Below are positions 48,234 to 56,768 of a stretch of DNA of 64,000 nt, piece by piece. The notes beneath the pieces are model-generated. The model ran no database searches. It saw only the letters and a list, made by a program, of their open reading frames with translations, and was not told the origin of the DNA. Position 1 is the first letter of the stretch; each line of letters starts with the position of its first letter. A program made the position numbers and the translations under genes. Source of the DNA: Superficieibacter sp. 1612_C1 (GTDB taxonomy: Bacteria > Pseudomonadota > Gammaproteobacteria > Enterobacterales > Enterobacteriaceae); contig NZ_JADGMI010000004.1 of the NCBI RefSeq assembly GCF_015234305.1, positions 1 to 64,000 of the forward strand, read 5' to 3'.

Positions 48234-48234
48234 C

Positions 48235-49194
48235 TTAGAGTCCTGAAGTCAGCGAGATAAACAGCGGCAGCGACAGGATACACAATACGGAACTGAGCAG
48301 CAGCACGGCTTCGGCATCCGGCGACTGCACGCCAAAGCGGTTACCAAAGACCACGCCGAAGAAGCCTGCCGCCAGCGCAATCATCAGGATCGCGGTGATG
48401 GCTACCGAACCATGCAGGCCAAACGCCAGCACCAGACCCCATGCAATAACCGGCTGGATCAACAGCTTGGTGATGGTCGCGCTGATCACCATGGTGTTGA
48501 TTTGTAGCTTACGGGCAGAGAGGATCACCCCGGTCAGGAACAGCGCGGCAGCCGTCGCCGACAGTCCCAGCGGTTTAATCGCCGCCAGCACCAGCTCCGG
48601 CATTTTGATGCCGATAGCGGAGAGGATCACCCCCAGCAGCGGCCCCATCACGATAGGTTTTTTCAGCGAACGCCACATCAGCACCGGCAGCATCGCCAGC
48701 GTGGAGCCGGTGTTATTACCCTCCGCACGCGCTTTTTCACGTTCCAGAATCAGCAGGCAGAACGGCGTCATCAGCACGGAACCACAGGCAATCGACACGG
48801 CGACGGAAAGCGATGTTGCCGCCCCTTCGCCCAGCACGCTACCCAGAATCGGCAGGCCGAGCGCCGCGTAGTTCGGCAGGGCCACGGTCAATGTCAGCAC
48901 CGCAGCATCCTGTGGCGATTTTTTGAAGACTTTAGTCGCCAGGAAATAAATGGCAGCGTAGGTGATCCACATTGCCAGAGTCAGTACCAGCACCAGCGGT
49001 GACTGCGCAAGAATACCGGTCCACGGCGTCTGTACCGTCGCGCTGAACAGCGTCGCCGGTAACGCAAAATCCATCACAAAGATGTTAAGCAGGGAAACAT
49101 TCTTGTTATCCACCATTTTGGCCTTCCCGGCCCAGAACCCCAGCAGCATGATGATAAAAATCGGTGCAAGAGCATGAACAATCACATAAGTCAT
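48235..49194 (-). CDS. mdcF: Malonate transporter MdcF (auxin efflux carrier family)
   Basis: The 319-residue integral membrane protein has about ten hydrophobic segments, starting MTYVIVHALAPIFIIMLLGFWAGKAK, and belongs to the AEC family. MdcF is proposed to import malonate in Klebsiella. A 163-bp gap separates it from mdcE, the only sizeable gap in the operon, and the MdcG start follows immediately. Confidence 0.93.
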   Translation of the reverse strand: MTYVIVHALAPIFIIMLLGFWAGKAKMVDNKNVSLLNIFVMDFALPATLFSATVQTPWTGILAQSPLVLVLTLAMWITYAAIYFLATKVFKKSPQDAAVLTLTVALPNYAALGLPILGSVLGEGAATSLSVAVSIACGSVLMTPFCLLILEREKARAEGNNTGSTLAMLPVLMWRSLKKPIVMGPLLGVILSAIGIKMPELVLAAIKPLGLSATAAALFLTGVILSARKLQINTMVISATITKLLIQPVIAWGLVLAFGLHGSVAITAILMIALAAGFFGVVFGNRFGVQSPDAEAVLLLSSVLCILSLPLFISLTSGL

Positions 49195-49357
49195 AAATCA
49201 CCTGTAGTTAAAAAGAAAATCACGTCATCCTTCAGGCGGCCGCTCCCTGAGCTGGCTGAAGCACGTTGTGGTTAGTACTGGCGCGATGATTATTATTTTT
49301 CAGTTGCCTGCTCAGCGCGTCGCCGCGCGGCAGGCAATCCGGCAGGTCTCTTGTTGC
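49195..49357 (-). other. mdcE-mdcF intercistronic gap with hairpin
   Basis: No frame with similarity is present. A stem TTGCCTGC/GCAGGCAA (49304-49311 with 49330-49337) with an 18-base GC-rich loop, followed on the minus strand by CTGAAAAATAATAATC, could be a partial terminator or mRNA-stabilising element. It would separate enzyme genes (mdcABCDE) from transport and cofactor-transfer genes (mdcFGH). Confidence 0.5.
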
Positions 49358-50161
49358 TTACCAGCTCGCCTTCATACGTTCGCGCACGAGGGCAGAGCTG
49401 CGGCGGTTGTCAGCACCCAGACGGCTTTTCAGCGTCGGATCCTGACGAGCGTCGTTGATGGCCCGTTGCAGCGTGGTTAACACCAGCGTCAGATCGTTTG
49501 CAGACGGAGCATCCGGGTTGCTGATATCCAGCAGATCGGCGAGCAGTCCCAGGGTGGCGTAGTTATCGATGTCATACGCCATTGGCGGAATAGTCGCCGC
49601 CAGTTTCTCCAGCGATTCAACGCTACGCAGGGTGATACGTGCGGCGGATTCTTTGCCCATCGCATGAATCAGCACGCCGTTATCGTTGAAGGCAATCAGA
49701 CGGTTTGCCTGGTAGCCGTGCGCCAGAAACGCGCCGGACATCGCTTTACCGACGATCAGACCAATCACCGGATGCCCCGCCAGACGCGCGTTGGCATAGG
49801 CTGCCGCCGCACCGGCCAGCGCCTGATGAATACCAAAACCTTCTTCACGACGACCGTAGGCCTGGCTTGGCACGTCGATCACTGCCACAATCGGGCGTTT
49901 GACGGCTTTCTCTGCGTCGGCGGCGATGGTTTCACTGACCACTTTCGCCAGCGTCCAGCCTTCCAGCAGCCCCACTTCGCCTTTGGCGGCGCGCGGGTAA
50001 TGGTTGTTCGCATCCGGCACCACGGCAATAAAGCGCACCGTTTCACCATTCAGTTCACCGTCAGCGGCCTGTACAGACGGGCACAGCCCTTCCAGACGTT
50101 TCGCATTCGGTACGAGAGTTTCCAGCCATAATTCGCCACGGCTTATTGAAGTGCTCATCAT
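49358..50161 (-). CDS. mdcE: Malonate decarboxylase gamma subunit MdcE
   Basis: MdcE and MdcD together decarboxylate malonyl-S-ACP to acetyl-S-ACP. The 267-residue crotonase-like protein carries carboxyltransferase signatures (AAYANARLAGHPVIGLIVGKAMSG near the middle). Its start overlaps the mdcD stop by 4 bases. Confidence 0.94.
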   Translation of the reverse strand: MMSTSISRGELWLETLVPNAKRLEGLCPSVQAADGELNGETVRFIAVVPDANNHYPRAAKGEVGLLEGWTLAKVVSETIAADAEKAVKRPIVAVIDVPSQAYGRREEGFGIHQALAGAAAAYANARLAGHPVIGLIVGKAMSGAFLAHGYQANRLIAFNDNGVLIHAMGKESAARITLRSVESLEKLAATIPPMAYDIDNYATLGLLADLLDISNPDAPSANDLTLVLTTLQRAINDARQDPTLKSRLGADNRRSSALVRERMKASW

Positions 50162-50991
50162 TTCACCTCCCGGGCAAAGAGCGCGTTAATCTGTTCGGTA
50201 TCGGCCTGTTTACGGGTGTCGAAGTTGGTCAGACGGTTAAGATAATCGTCGTAGTTGTCGGTGCGATGTTTCGCCGGAACGCCTTTCGCCAGCGCGTCGT
50301 TCATCGCCTCTTTCACTGCATTTATGCCGTCGCCCACTAATGCATCCACCAGCCCGCTTTGATAGCGCACTTCACCACCGGTCATGCTCCAGATAAACGG
50401 ACGGTCGCGGGAGTCGTACTCTTCAATCCCCGCTTCCTGTTCGATCACCTGCGGGCCGTTCAGACCCAGACGCGCTTCACGGGTGACAATCAGATAGCTG
50501 CACAGCGCGGCGGCGATGGACATCCCGCCGAAACAGCCCACGGTCCCGGCCACGATACCGACCACCGGGGTATAGCGACGCAGATCGACAATCGCCGCGT
50601 GGATATCAGCAATCGCCGCCAGACCGAGGTTCGCTTCCTGTAAGCGCACGCCGCCGGTTTCGAGGCACAGTACTGCCTGAGTAGGAATACCGTTGCGGTT
50701 ATCTTCCGCCGCCAGTTCCAGCGCTGCCGCCATTTTGGCCCCGGACACTTCGCCCATGCTGCCGCCCTGAAACGCGCCTTCAATGGCAACCACAACCGAA
50801 GGTTCGCCGTTGATGGTGCCTTTAGCGACCACCATGCCATCGTCGGCCTGCGGGACGATGCCCTGAGCGCCCAGCCACGGAGAGACAATCCCTTCAAACG
50901 GGTCGAGCAGTTCGCGATAGCTGCCGTCATCCAGCAGCGCCTGCGCGCGCTGGCGCGCTTTCAATTCAATAAAACTGCGATCGTCACGCAT
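50158..50991 (-). CDS. mdcD: Malonate decarboxylase beta subunit MdcD
   Basis: MdcD is the partner carboxy-lyase subunit (277 residues), related to the beta carboxyltransferase of acetyl-CoA carboxylase. It shows CLETGGVRLQEANLGLAAI and the glycine-rich GTVGCFGGMSIAAALCSY region forming the oxyanion hole. It overlaps the mdcC stop by 8 bases and mdcE by 4. Confidence 0.95.
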   Translation of the reverse strand: MRDDRSFIELKARQRAQALLDDGSYRELLDPFEGIVSPWLGAQGIVPQADDGMVVAKGTINGEPSVVVAIEGAFQGGSMGEVSGAKMAAALELAAEDNRNGIPTQAVLCLETGGVRLQEANLGLAAIADIHAAIVDLRRYTPVVGIVAGTVGCFGGMSIAAALCSYLIVTREARLGLNGPQVIEQEAGIEEYDSRDRPFIWSMTGGEVRYQSGLVDALVGDGINAVKEAMNDALAKGVPAKHRTDNYDDYLNRLTNFDTRKQADTEQINALFAREVK

Positions 50992-51283
50992 AGCTCACCT
51001 CTTCAAATACCTGTTCGATACGGATACGCGCCACGCCGGGCGTTGCGCCGAAATCGTGGATCGTCAGTTTCCCGGCAGGCAGGCTGCTGACCGTTTCTAA
51101 ACGGCTGAACAGCGCTTCCCAGCGGCTACGGCTGTTATCGACAGAAGTGGTGATATCAATGGTTAACGTCTGGCCCTGGTCGGCGGTGAATAACACCTCC
51201 ATATCCCCGGAGCCCACAACGCCAGCCAGCGCTTTACCGCTTAAGGTGCGGCTGGCCGGTACGGTTAACGTAATGTGTTCCAT
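50984..51283 (-). CDS. mdcC: Malonate decarboxylase acyl carrier protein MdcC
   Basis: The 99-residue delta subunit carries 2'-(5''-triphosphoribosyl)-3'-dephospho-CoA instead of phosphopantetheine. The attachment serine is Ser25 in VVGSGDMEV, the same position as in Klebsiella MdcC. Acetyl/malonyl groups ride on its thiol. It is related to CitD of citrate lyase. It begins 9 bp after mdcB. Confidence 0.95.
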   Translation of the reverse strand: MEHITLTVPASRTLSGKALAGVVGSGDMEVLFTADQGQTLTIDITTSVDNSRSRWEALFSRLETVSSLPAGKLTIHDFGATPGVARIRIEQVFEEVSYA

Positions 51284-51292
51284 AACATCCTC

Positions 51293-52147
51293 TTAATGCG
51301 TTAAATAAGGCGACTCAATGCGATCGAGAAACAGGGTGGCGGCGAGCAAGTCTGCGGCCCCGCCCGGCGAGGCGTTCAGTGCCAGCATGTGCCTGTCGAG
51401 TGCGGCTAATGCCATCTGGCCTTCCGGATGAGCGCTGCCGCCGGCGTTAAGCACTGCGCGGGCACCGTTCTGCATCGCGTCCAGCCCTTCCAGCCCGGCG
51501 CGGGAGAGCACGCAGGTGTCGGTCAGCGAGGTCATGATGGCCATCAGGGCATCCAGCCGGGCATGCGTTTCGCTGCCATGCTGTCGGCTTAAGCGCAACT
51601 GCGGCAACGCCCGCTGCATAATGTGCGGAAACGCCTGCTGCGCCTCTTCACGCGCGCCCGGTACCCGGTAGCGGTGCGTGGCGCGAAGCCCTTTACTGAA
51701 GAGCCTGGGCGCGGCGTCATCCGGCAGTTTTGCCAGTTCGGCGGCGGTGTTCGCCACCTGCTGTGCGCTACCTACGCCCCCGTGCATTGCCACGGCACTC
51801 ACCAACAGTCCCAGCGCCCAAATCGCGCCGCGATGGGTGTTTACGCCGTCGGTGGCCGCCATCATCTGCTGCTCGCCTTCGCGACCGAGTCGCCCTATGG
51901 TTTGTCTGAGCGCAATGTCAGCGGGCCGCAGCCAGCTTTGTTGCGCCAGCGCCTGAAACGTGGGGGTGAGGCTGTGCGCGGAGCGCTCCATCAGCGCGAG
52001 TGATAAATCGTGGTGCGCGCCGTTCCCCCGACTGTCCACCAGACCGGGTTTCGGGCTTAATCGCGCTTCGTCAATCAGACACTGCGTGGCGGCTCGCGCC
52101 AGCCATTCGGCACCGCCTTCAACCTGGATCCGGGGCAGAAGTTTCAT
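51293..52147 (-). CDS. mdcB: Triphosphoribosyl-dephospho-CoA synthase MdcB
   Basis: MdcB makes the prosthetic-group precursor from ATP and dephospho-CoA, like CitG. The ATG at 52147 gives 284 residues; the frame runs further but overlaps mdcA. Landmarks are the LSPKPGLVDSRGNGAHHDL segment (about 30-48) and GGVGSAQQVANTAAEL. The ATG shares one base with the mdcA stop (TAATG). Confidence 0.94.
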   Translation of the reverse strand: MKLLPRIQVEGGAEWLARAATQCLIDEARLSPKPGLVDSRGNGAHHDLSLALMERSAHSLTPTFQALAQQSWLRPADIALRQTIGRLGREGEQQMMAATDGVNTHRGAIWALGLLVSAVAMHGGVGSAQQVANTAAELAKLPDDAAPRLFSKGLRATHRYRVPGAREEAQQAFPHIMQRALPQLRLSRQHGSETHARLDALMAIMTSLTDTCVLSRAGLEGLDAMQNGARAVLNAGGSAHPEGQMALAALDRHMLALNASPGGAADLLAATLFLDRIESPYLTH

Positions 52148-53802
52148 TACCAGCTCCGGAATTTCGCAGGTGGGTTGTAGAGACCGCCGGACCATTCAAC
52201 CAGATCCGATACGCTACCAGCCGCCAGCAGAGAACGGGTGGCGTCGGTGCGACGAATACCCATATCTTCCGGGTAAACCACTTTTCCACTCTGGCGCAGC
52301 GCGGCAACGCGTTTAGCGTCCACGCCCAGCCCGATGTCGGTGATACCCGCGACCGCCGCGACCATCGCGCGACGCTCTTCAAGACTTTCGGCACGATAGA
52401 GATAGGCGATACCCTCTTCGGTCAGGACATGGGTCACGTCATCGCCGTAGATCATCACCGGAGCCAGCGGCATCCCGGAGGTTTTTGCCACTTCAATAGC
52501 ATCGAGTTTTTCGACGAAGGTCGGTTTCACGCCTGCCTGGAAGGTTTCGACCATCTGGACGACCAGTTTTTTCCCGCGCTGCATTGGGTCCGGTTCGGTG
52601 ATCATATTCAGCCATGCCGGGGTGGCATGACGACGCCCATGCGGATCGTGGCCCATATTTGGCGCACCGCCGAAGCCGGAAAGACGACCACGGGTCACGG
52701 TTGAGGAGTTGGCATAACCATCGACCTGCAAGGTGGAGCCGATAAACATATCCACCGCGTACTGACCGGCCAGCTGGCAGAAGGCGCGGTTAGAACGCAT
52801 GGAGCCATCAGCCCCGGTAAAGAACACGTCAGGACGGGCGCGGATGTACTCTTCCATCCCCAGCTCGCCGCCGAAGCAGTGCACGCTCTCCACCCAGCCA
52901 CTTTCAATGGCCGGGATCAGCGTCGGATGCGGGTTCAGGGTCCAGTGTTTACAGATTTTACCTTTCAGGCCGAGCTGTTCGCCGTAGGTCGGCAGCAGCA
53001 GTTCGATAGCGGCGGTATTAAAGCCGATGCCGTGGTTCAGCGACTGCACCTGATGCTCCGCGTAGATGCCCTTGATGGCCATCATCGCCATCAGGATATG
53101 CTCCTGTTTGATCAGGCGCGGGTCGCGGGTAAACAGCGGTTCGATAAAGAACGGTTTGTCGGCGACCACCACGTAGTCAATCCACGAACCGGGGATATCA
53201 ACGCGTGGCAGGTCACACTCGTCATCGACCAGTTCATTAACCTGAGCGATAACAATGCCGTCATGGAACGCAGCCGCTTCAACCAGTGCTGGGGTATCTT
53301 CAGTGCTCGCCCCGGTATAGAGGTTACCTTTACGGTCGGCTTTAAAACCGGCAATGAGCGCCACGTTCGGCGAGAGATCGACATACAGGCGGGAGTAAAG
53401 CTCAATGTACGTATGGATAGCACCGATTTCCAGCAGGCCATCTTCCAGCAACTGCGAGATGCGCAGGCTTTGGGTGCCGGAGAAGGAGAAGTCCAGCTTG
53501 CGGGCGATACCTTTTTCAAAGATATCCAGATGCTCGCTACGCCCGACGCTTGGCATGATCATATGCAGGTCATGCACAATCTGCGGGTTGACCTCAGCCA
53601 GCATGCGGGACAAGAAATCAGCCTGCTTCTGGTTGTTCCCCTCAAGAACCACGCGGTCACCCGGCGCGATCAGTTTTTCCAGCATCGCGGTGAGATCTGC
53701 GGTTGGCAGTACCTTACCCTGCACGGGTACGGAAGCCAGACGCCGCTGTTTTTCAGTGCGGCGGGTATTCCAGACGCGTGCTGGCGTTTGCCCAGATAAC
53801 AT
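52147..53802 (-). CDS. mdcA: Malonate decarboxylase alpha subunit MdcA (ACP transferase)
   Basis: MdcA exchanges acetyl for malonyl on MdcC (acetyl-S-ACP:malonate ACP transferase) and is the largest subunit, 551 residues, in the CoA-transferase superfamily. Glycine-rich segments include LSGFGGAPNMGHDPHGRRHATPAWL. The start ATG has the strong site AGGAGG. It is the first gene of mdcABCDEFGH. Confidence 0.96.
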   Translation of the reverse strand: MLSGQTPARVWNTRRTEKQRRLASVPVQGKVLPTADLTAMLEKLIAPGDRVVLEGNNQKQADFLSRMLAEVNPQIVHDLHMIMPSVGRSEHLDIFEKGIARKLDFSFSGTQSLRISQLLEDGLLEIGAIHTYIELYSRLYVDLSPNVALIAGFKADRKGNLYTGASTEDTPALVEAAAFHDGIVIAQVNELVDDECDLPRVDIPGSWIDYVVVADKPFFIEPLFTRDPRLIKQEHILMAMMAIKGIYAEHQVQSLNHGIGFNTAAIELLLPTYGEQLGLKGKICKHWTLNPHPTLIPAIESGWVESVHCFGGELGMEEYIRARPDVFFTGADGSMRSNRAFCQLAGQYAVDMFIGSTLQVDGYANSSTVTRGRLSGFGGAPNMGHDPHGRRHATPAWLNMITEPDPMQRGKKLVVQMVETFQAGVKPTFVEKLDAIEVAKTSGMPLAPVMIYGDDVTHVLTEEGIAYLYRAESLEERRAMVAAVAGITDIGLGVDAKRVAALRQSGKVVYPEDMGIRRTDATRSLLAAGSVSDLVEWSGGLYNPPAKFRSW

Positions 53803-53896
53803 TATGAACCTCCTGATTCAGCAATCAGTTTGATTGGCTTAACACTGGGAAGAGTCTGAGCTTTGGTGAGAAATGCATCAATTAAGCGGCGAGCAG

Positions 53897-53921
53897 AATC
53901 ATTAGCCTGAGAGTAATGATT
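53897..53921. promoter_or_regulatory. Putative MdcR operator
   Basis: AATCATTA-N9-TAATGATT is a perfect inverted repeat with 8-bp arms, containing the T-N11-A pattern bound by LysR proteins. It is 95 bp upstream of the mdcA ATG, where an activator would sit. Assignment to MdcR is by position. Confidence 0.75.
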
Positions 53922-53934
53922 AGAATTGACGTTA

Positions 53935-53950
53935 TGTGATGGGGATCAAT
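53935..53950. promoter_or_regulatory. Possible CRP site upstream of mdcA
   Basis: TGTGA-TGGGGA-TCAAT matches one CRP half-site perfectly and the other partially, just upstream of the putative MdcR operator. Catabolite control of malonate use is plausible but unproven. Confidence 0.4.
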
Positions 53951-54020
53951 TTAGGTCGGGAAAAATGGATTTAATGGATCGCGGCGTCAGGCGCGATAAG
54001 CTTAGCAATGGTATGCTGCC

Positions 54021-54051
54021 TGCCCGGTGGCGCTGCGCTTACCGGGCCTAC
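54021..54051. repeat. REP element
   Basis: TGCCCGGTGGCGCTGCGCTT followed by ACCGGGCCTAC is a REP palindrome in the gap between mdcA and nadV, in the opposite orientation to the two copies that follow it. Together the three form a BIME-like cluster. Confidence 0.88.
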
Positions 54052-54078
54052 AATGATCGTAACACTTTGATATGTAGT

Positions 54079-54224
54079 ATTAAACGTAGGCCGGGTAAGG
54101 CGAAGCCGCCACCCGGCAGGTTACGGGAACAATTAACGTTGTGCCACACGTATTAAACGTAGGCCGGGTAAGGCGAAGCCGCCACCCGGCATGTCAGGAA
54201 GGAAATTAACGTTGTGCCGCCAGA
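54079..54224. repeat. Diverged 73-bp tandem duplication containing REPs and the nadV tail
   Basis: REP copies at 54086-54118 and 54159-54191 are preceded by the same ATTAAAC and are followed at the same distance by ATTAACGTTGTGCC (54132 and 54205). The repeat period is exactly 73 bp, with a 12-bp divergent stretch in each unit. The second ATTAACGTTGTGCC is the real 3' end of nadV; the first is a non-coding copy. Confidence 0.8.
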
Positions 54225-55696
54225 CGCTGACGGATCTGTTCGAAATGTTCACGGTTAAAAAGCTGACCATCGAGGAAACGGGTTTTCAGCTCGCCTTCCT
54301 GCTCCTGTGCCCAGGTTTGCTCGTCATGAAGCACCAGCTCTCCCTGCGCATCACGTTCAACGCGCAGCAGGCCGCGGGCGGAACGCTTCATGCCGTTATC
54401 GGTTTTCGGTTCTTTAAAAATGGTGCGCCCTTCACCGTTCACCTGTCCCCAGGTGGCTTTCATCGCAAAGCCGAAAGTATCACGCGTGTTGTACTGGTAG
54501 GTGAAGGAGCCAATGCCAAACACCACGTTAGAACTGGCAAAACCTTTTGCTTCCAGCCGGCGCAGGATCTCATTGGCCCGCTCAAGGGTAATGGAATCGC
54601 CGTAAATCAGTCCCACGTGCGGGTCGAGGACTTTATACCCCTTCTCATTCACCGTGCCGCCAAAAATCTCCCACAGCACTTCCACCGACCCTTTTTCTTC
54701 CGGGCTACGCTCAGCACGCGTATCGTCATCTGCCCCGGTGCCACAAAGAATATCTACCGGGTCGCCGCTGTCAGGACGAAATACCACGCGCCCTTCCCGG
54801 CTCATAATCAACGACTTCAGTTCGCGGGTATATTCGGTCAGCACGCGCCAGTAGTCCCAGGTATCCGAAACGATTGAAACGAATCCCTGCGGGTAGAGGT
54901 CGGCAATCAGACGACGAAACGTCTCAATCTCGCCTTCATGCTGGCCCATGCACATCACGCTGTGTTCCGTCGCCGGGATGCTCGCGCCGATAAAGTACTC
55001 TTCGCCTTCGGTGTAGTAATCCCGCGCATACAGAATAGACGGAATGCTGTCGGTGCCTTTAAAGCTCAACAGATGGCCGCTGCCCGCCTGCATGGTGTCC
55101 TGTAAACCGGCCATCCCGCGGAAAGAAAAGTCGTGGCACTGAAAATCCAGATGAGTGAGATCGCTACAGGTTTTTGCCGCCCATTTTTCGCAAATCTTGC
55201 GGTAGTGGTGCGCAATCGTGGCATTGGTCGACGCTTTCCACAGTTCGGCGGAGAGCACCGTCTCCAGATAGTTCACCAGCCAGAACGCATCGTCGCGGGT
55301 GTTCGTGATCGTCAGGACCGGCACCTTCATCGGTACTTTGCTGCCTTCATCCAGCGCTTTAATGTGCAGCGGAAGATAGCCGGTACGGTGCAGCGTGCGG
55401 ATGTGGTCGACCGCCACCGCGTCGCGCCCCAGATAGCTGTCCATCACCTGTTTGTACTCATTCACCACCTCATCTTCCGGACGGGAGAAAAAGGCATCGT
55501 TAAACAGATCGACCAGGAACCACTGCATAAAGCCCTGTAAACCGAAAAATACCAGCTTGCCATCGGCAAGCGGAGACTGAAAAAAGCGATCGCTGCGCGG
55601 CGTAAAGTTGGAGTAAACCTTCGTGGTGCCCTGCGGATACTGCACGCGGTGCGACACTTTGTAGCCATCGATAGCCAGAATAGGATTCATTTTCAT
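54206..55696 (-). CDS. nadV: Nicotinamide phosphoribosyltransferase
   Basis: NadV makes NMN directly from nicotinamide and PRPP, bypassing deamidation. The 496-residue protein is of NAMPT type: His245 in IPATEHSVM corresponds to the catalytic His247 of human NAMPT. Asp216 in SFKGTDSI corresponds to Asp219, which favours nicotinamide over nicotinate. The C-terminal half has the FRPDSGDPVDI and GSFTYQYNTRDT segments. It follows the PRPP synthase paralogue by 12 bp, a direct source of substrate. Confidence 0.93.
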   Translation of the reverse strand: MKMNPILAIDGYKVSHRVQYPQGTTKVYSNFTPRSDRFFQSPLADGKLVFFGLQGFMQWFLVDLFNDAFFSRPEDEVVNEYKQVMDSYLGRDAVAVDHIRTLHRTGYLPLHIKALDEGSKVPMKVPVLTITNTRDDAFWLVNYLETVLSAELWKASTNATIAHHYRKICEKWAAKTCSDLTHLDFQCHDFSFRGMAGLQDTMQAGSGHLLSFKGTDSIPSILYARDYYTEGEEYFIGASIPATEHSVMCMGQHEGEIETFRRLIADLYPQGFVSIVSDTWDYWRVLTEYTRELKSLIMSREGRVVFRPDSGDPVDILCGTGADDDTRAERSPEEKGSVEVLWEIFGGTVNEKGYKVLDPHVGLIYGDSITLERANEILRRLEAKGFASSNVVFGIGSFTYQYNTRDTFGFAMKATWGQVNGEGRTIFKEPKTDNGMKRSARGLLRVERDAQGELVLHDEQTWAQEQEGELKTRFLDGQLFNREHFEQIRQRLAAQR

Positions 55697-55708
55697 GATG
55701 TTTCTCCG

Positions 55709-56569
55709 TTAAGCGCCGTAAATAGCAGCGATATCAATCAGTTCAAGGTTCGGATGCGCAAGCGCGGGTGAAGTAAACGAGGTGGTGGTGTAAATTGCGT
55801 CGATGCCGTTTGAAAGCAGATTTTCCACGCCTTTAGAAAAGATACCGTGCGTGACGTACAGGCTGACGCTGCGAGCGCCTGCATCGCGCAACACCTGGGC
55901 GGAGCCAATAAACGTCCCTCCGGCATCACACAAGTCATCAACAATTAGCACATCCCTGCCTTTCACATCACCGGAAACCAGCGCGAAACCGGTCAGGTTG
56001 CCGCTCGCCACATCGCGCTTTTTCGTTAATACCGCGTATTCAGATGCCCCTGTCGCTCTGGCAACCGCGTCAATTTTTTTCAGCGCGCCCGCATCCGGGG
56101 CGACCAGCATTAACGCCTGCTGCTGAAACTGACGTGCCAGCGTGGGGCTATGCAGCAGACAGACTTCCTGCGGGACAGTGACAAAATTATCAATCGCTGC
56201 CCCCGCCGCATCGCTGTGCGGGTCGAGCACCTTAACTTTATCGAAACCCAGGGCGTTGAGATGACGGGCGAAAACCTTCAGCGCAAAGCTGTCGCCTGCG
56301 ACCATATGGCGGTCCTGACGCGCCCAGGGTAGCCACGGAAGCTCAAGGTGGCTGACCAGCACATCGGTAACATGGCGCACGGCGTCAACCAGTTGAGCCA
56401 GCAACATGAAATCATTCATATCACGCATGGCAGCGGCGCGAACACGCATCAGTTGTGCGCGTTCTGGCAGTTTGCCTGTCACCTTCAGCCATACCGCACC
56501 GTCAGGGAAAATGCCGGTTGTTAAGGCAATCTCTTGATTATCAATGAATAACTGCAACCGTTTTTCCAT
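55709..56569 (-). CDS. Ribose-phosphate pyrophosphokinase paralogue linked to nadV
   Basis: The 286-residue protein is a PRPP synthase homologue, shorter than housekeeping Prs (about 315). It retains WARQDRHMVAGDSFALKVFA (82-101, ATP/metal region) and the PRPP-binding motif VLIVDDLCDAGGTF (207-220). It probably feeds PRPP to NadV. It is divergent from the regulator gene, with tandem operators just upstream of its start (56569). Confidence 0.9.
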   Translation of the reverse strand: MEKRLQLFIDNQEIALTTGIFPDGAVWLKVTGKLPERAQLMRVRAAAMRDMNDFMLLAQLVDAVRHVTDVLVSHLELPWLPWARQDRHMVAGDSFALKVFARHLNALGFDKVKVLDPHSDAAGAAIDNFVTVPQEVCLLHSPTLARQFQQQALMLVAPDAGALKKIDAVARATGASEYAVLTKKRDVASGNLTGFALVSGDVKGRDVLIVDDLCDAGGTFIGSAQVLRDAGARSVSLYVTHGIFSKGVENLLSNGIDAIYTTTSFTSPALAHPNLELIDIAAIYGA

Positions 56570-56593
56570 TTCTTCGCCCTCTCGCTTAATTAG

Positions 56594-56628
56594 TGTCCCT
56601 GTGACAATTTAATAATGTCCCTAAGACA
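56594..56628. promoter_or_regulatory. Tandem NrtR-type operators
   Basis: TGTCCCTGTGACA (56594-56606) and TGTCCCTAAGACA (56616-56628) are two TGTC-N5-GACA palindromes on the same face of the helix, 22 bp apart, 25 bp upstream of the PRPP-synthase start. They are the obvious targets of the divergently encoded NrtR-type regulator. Confidence 0.7.
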
Positions 56629-56768
56629 CATATTATGCAAGTTATTTTTTGAACAAAAAGCAAAATAACGTTAATTGCCTGATAACAGAAATAAAAAAAG
56701 CGTATGTATTGTGCAGGCTCGGGCTGGTAAACTGGGTTTTTCCTGCCATTACGAGTTGCCACGGTAAA

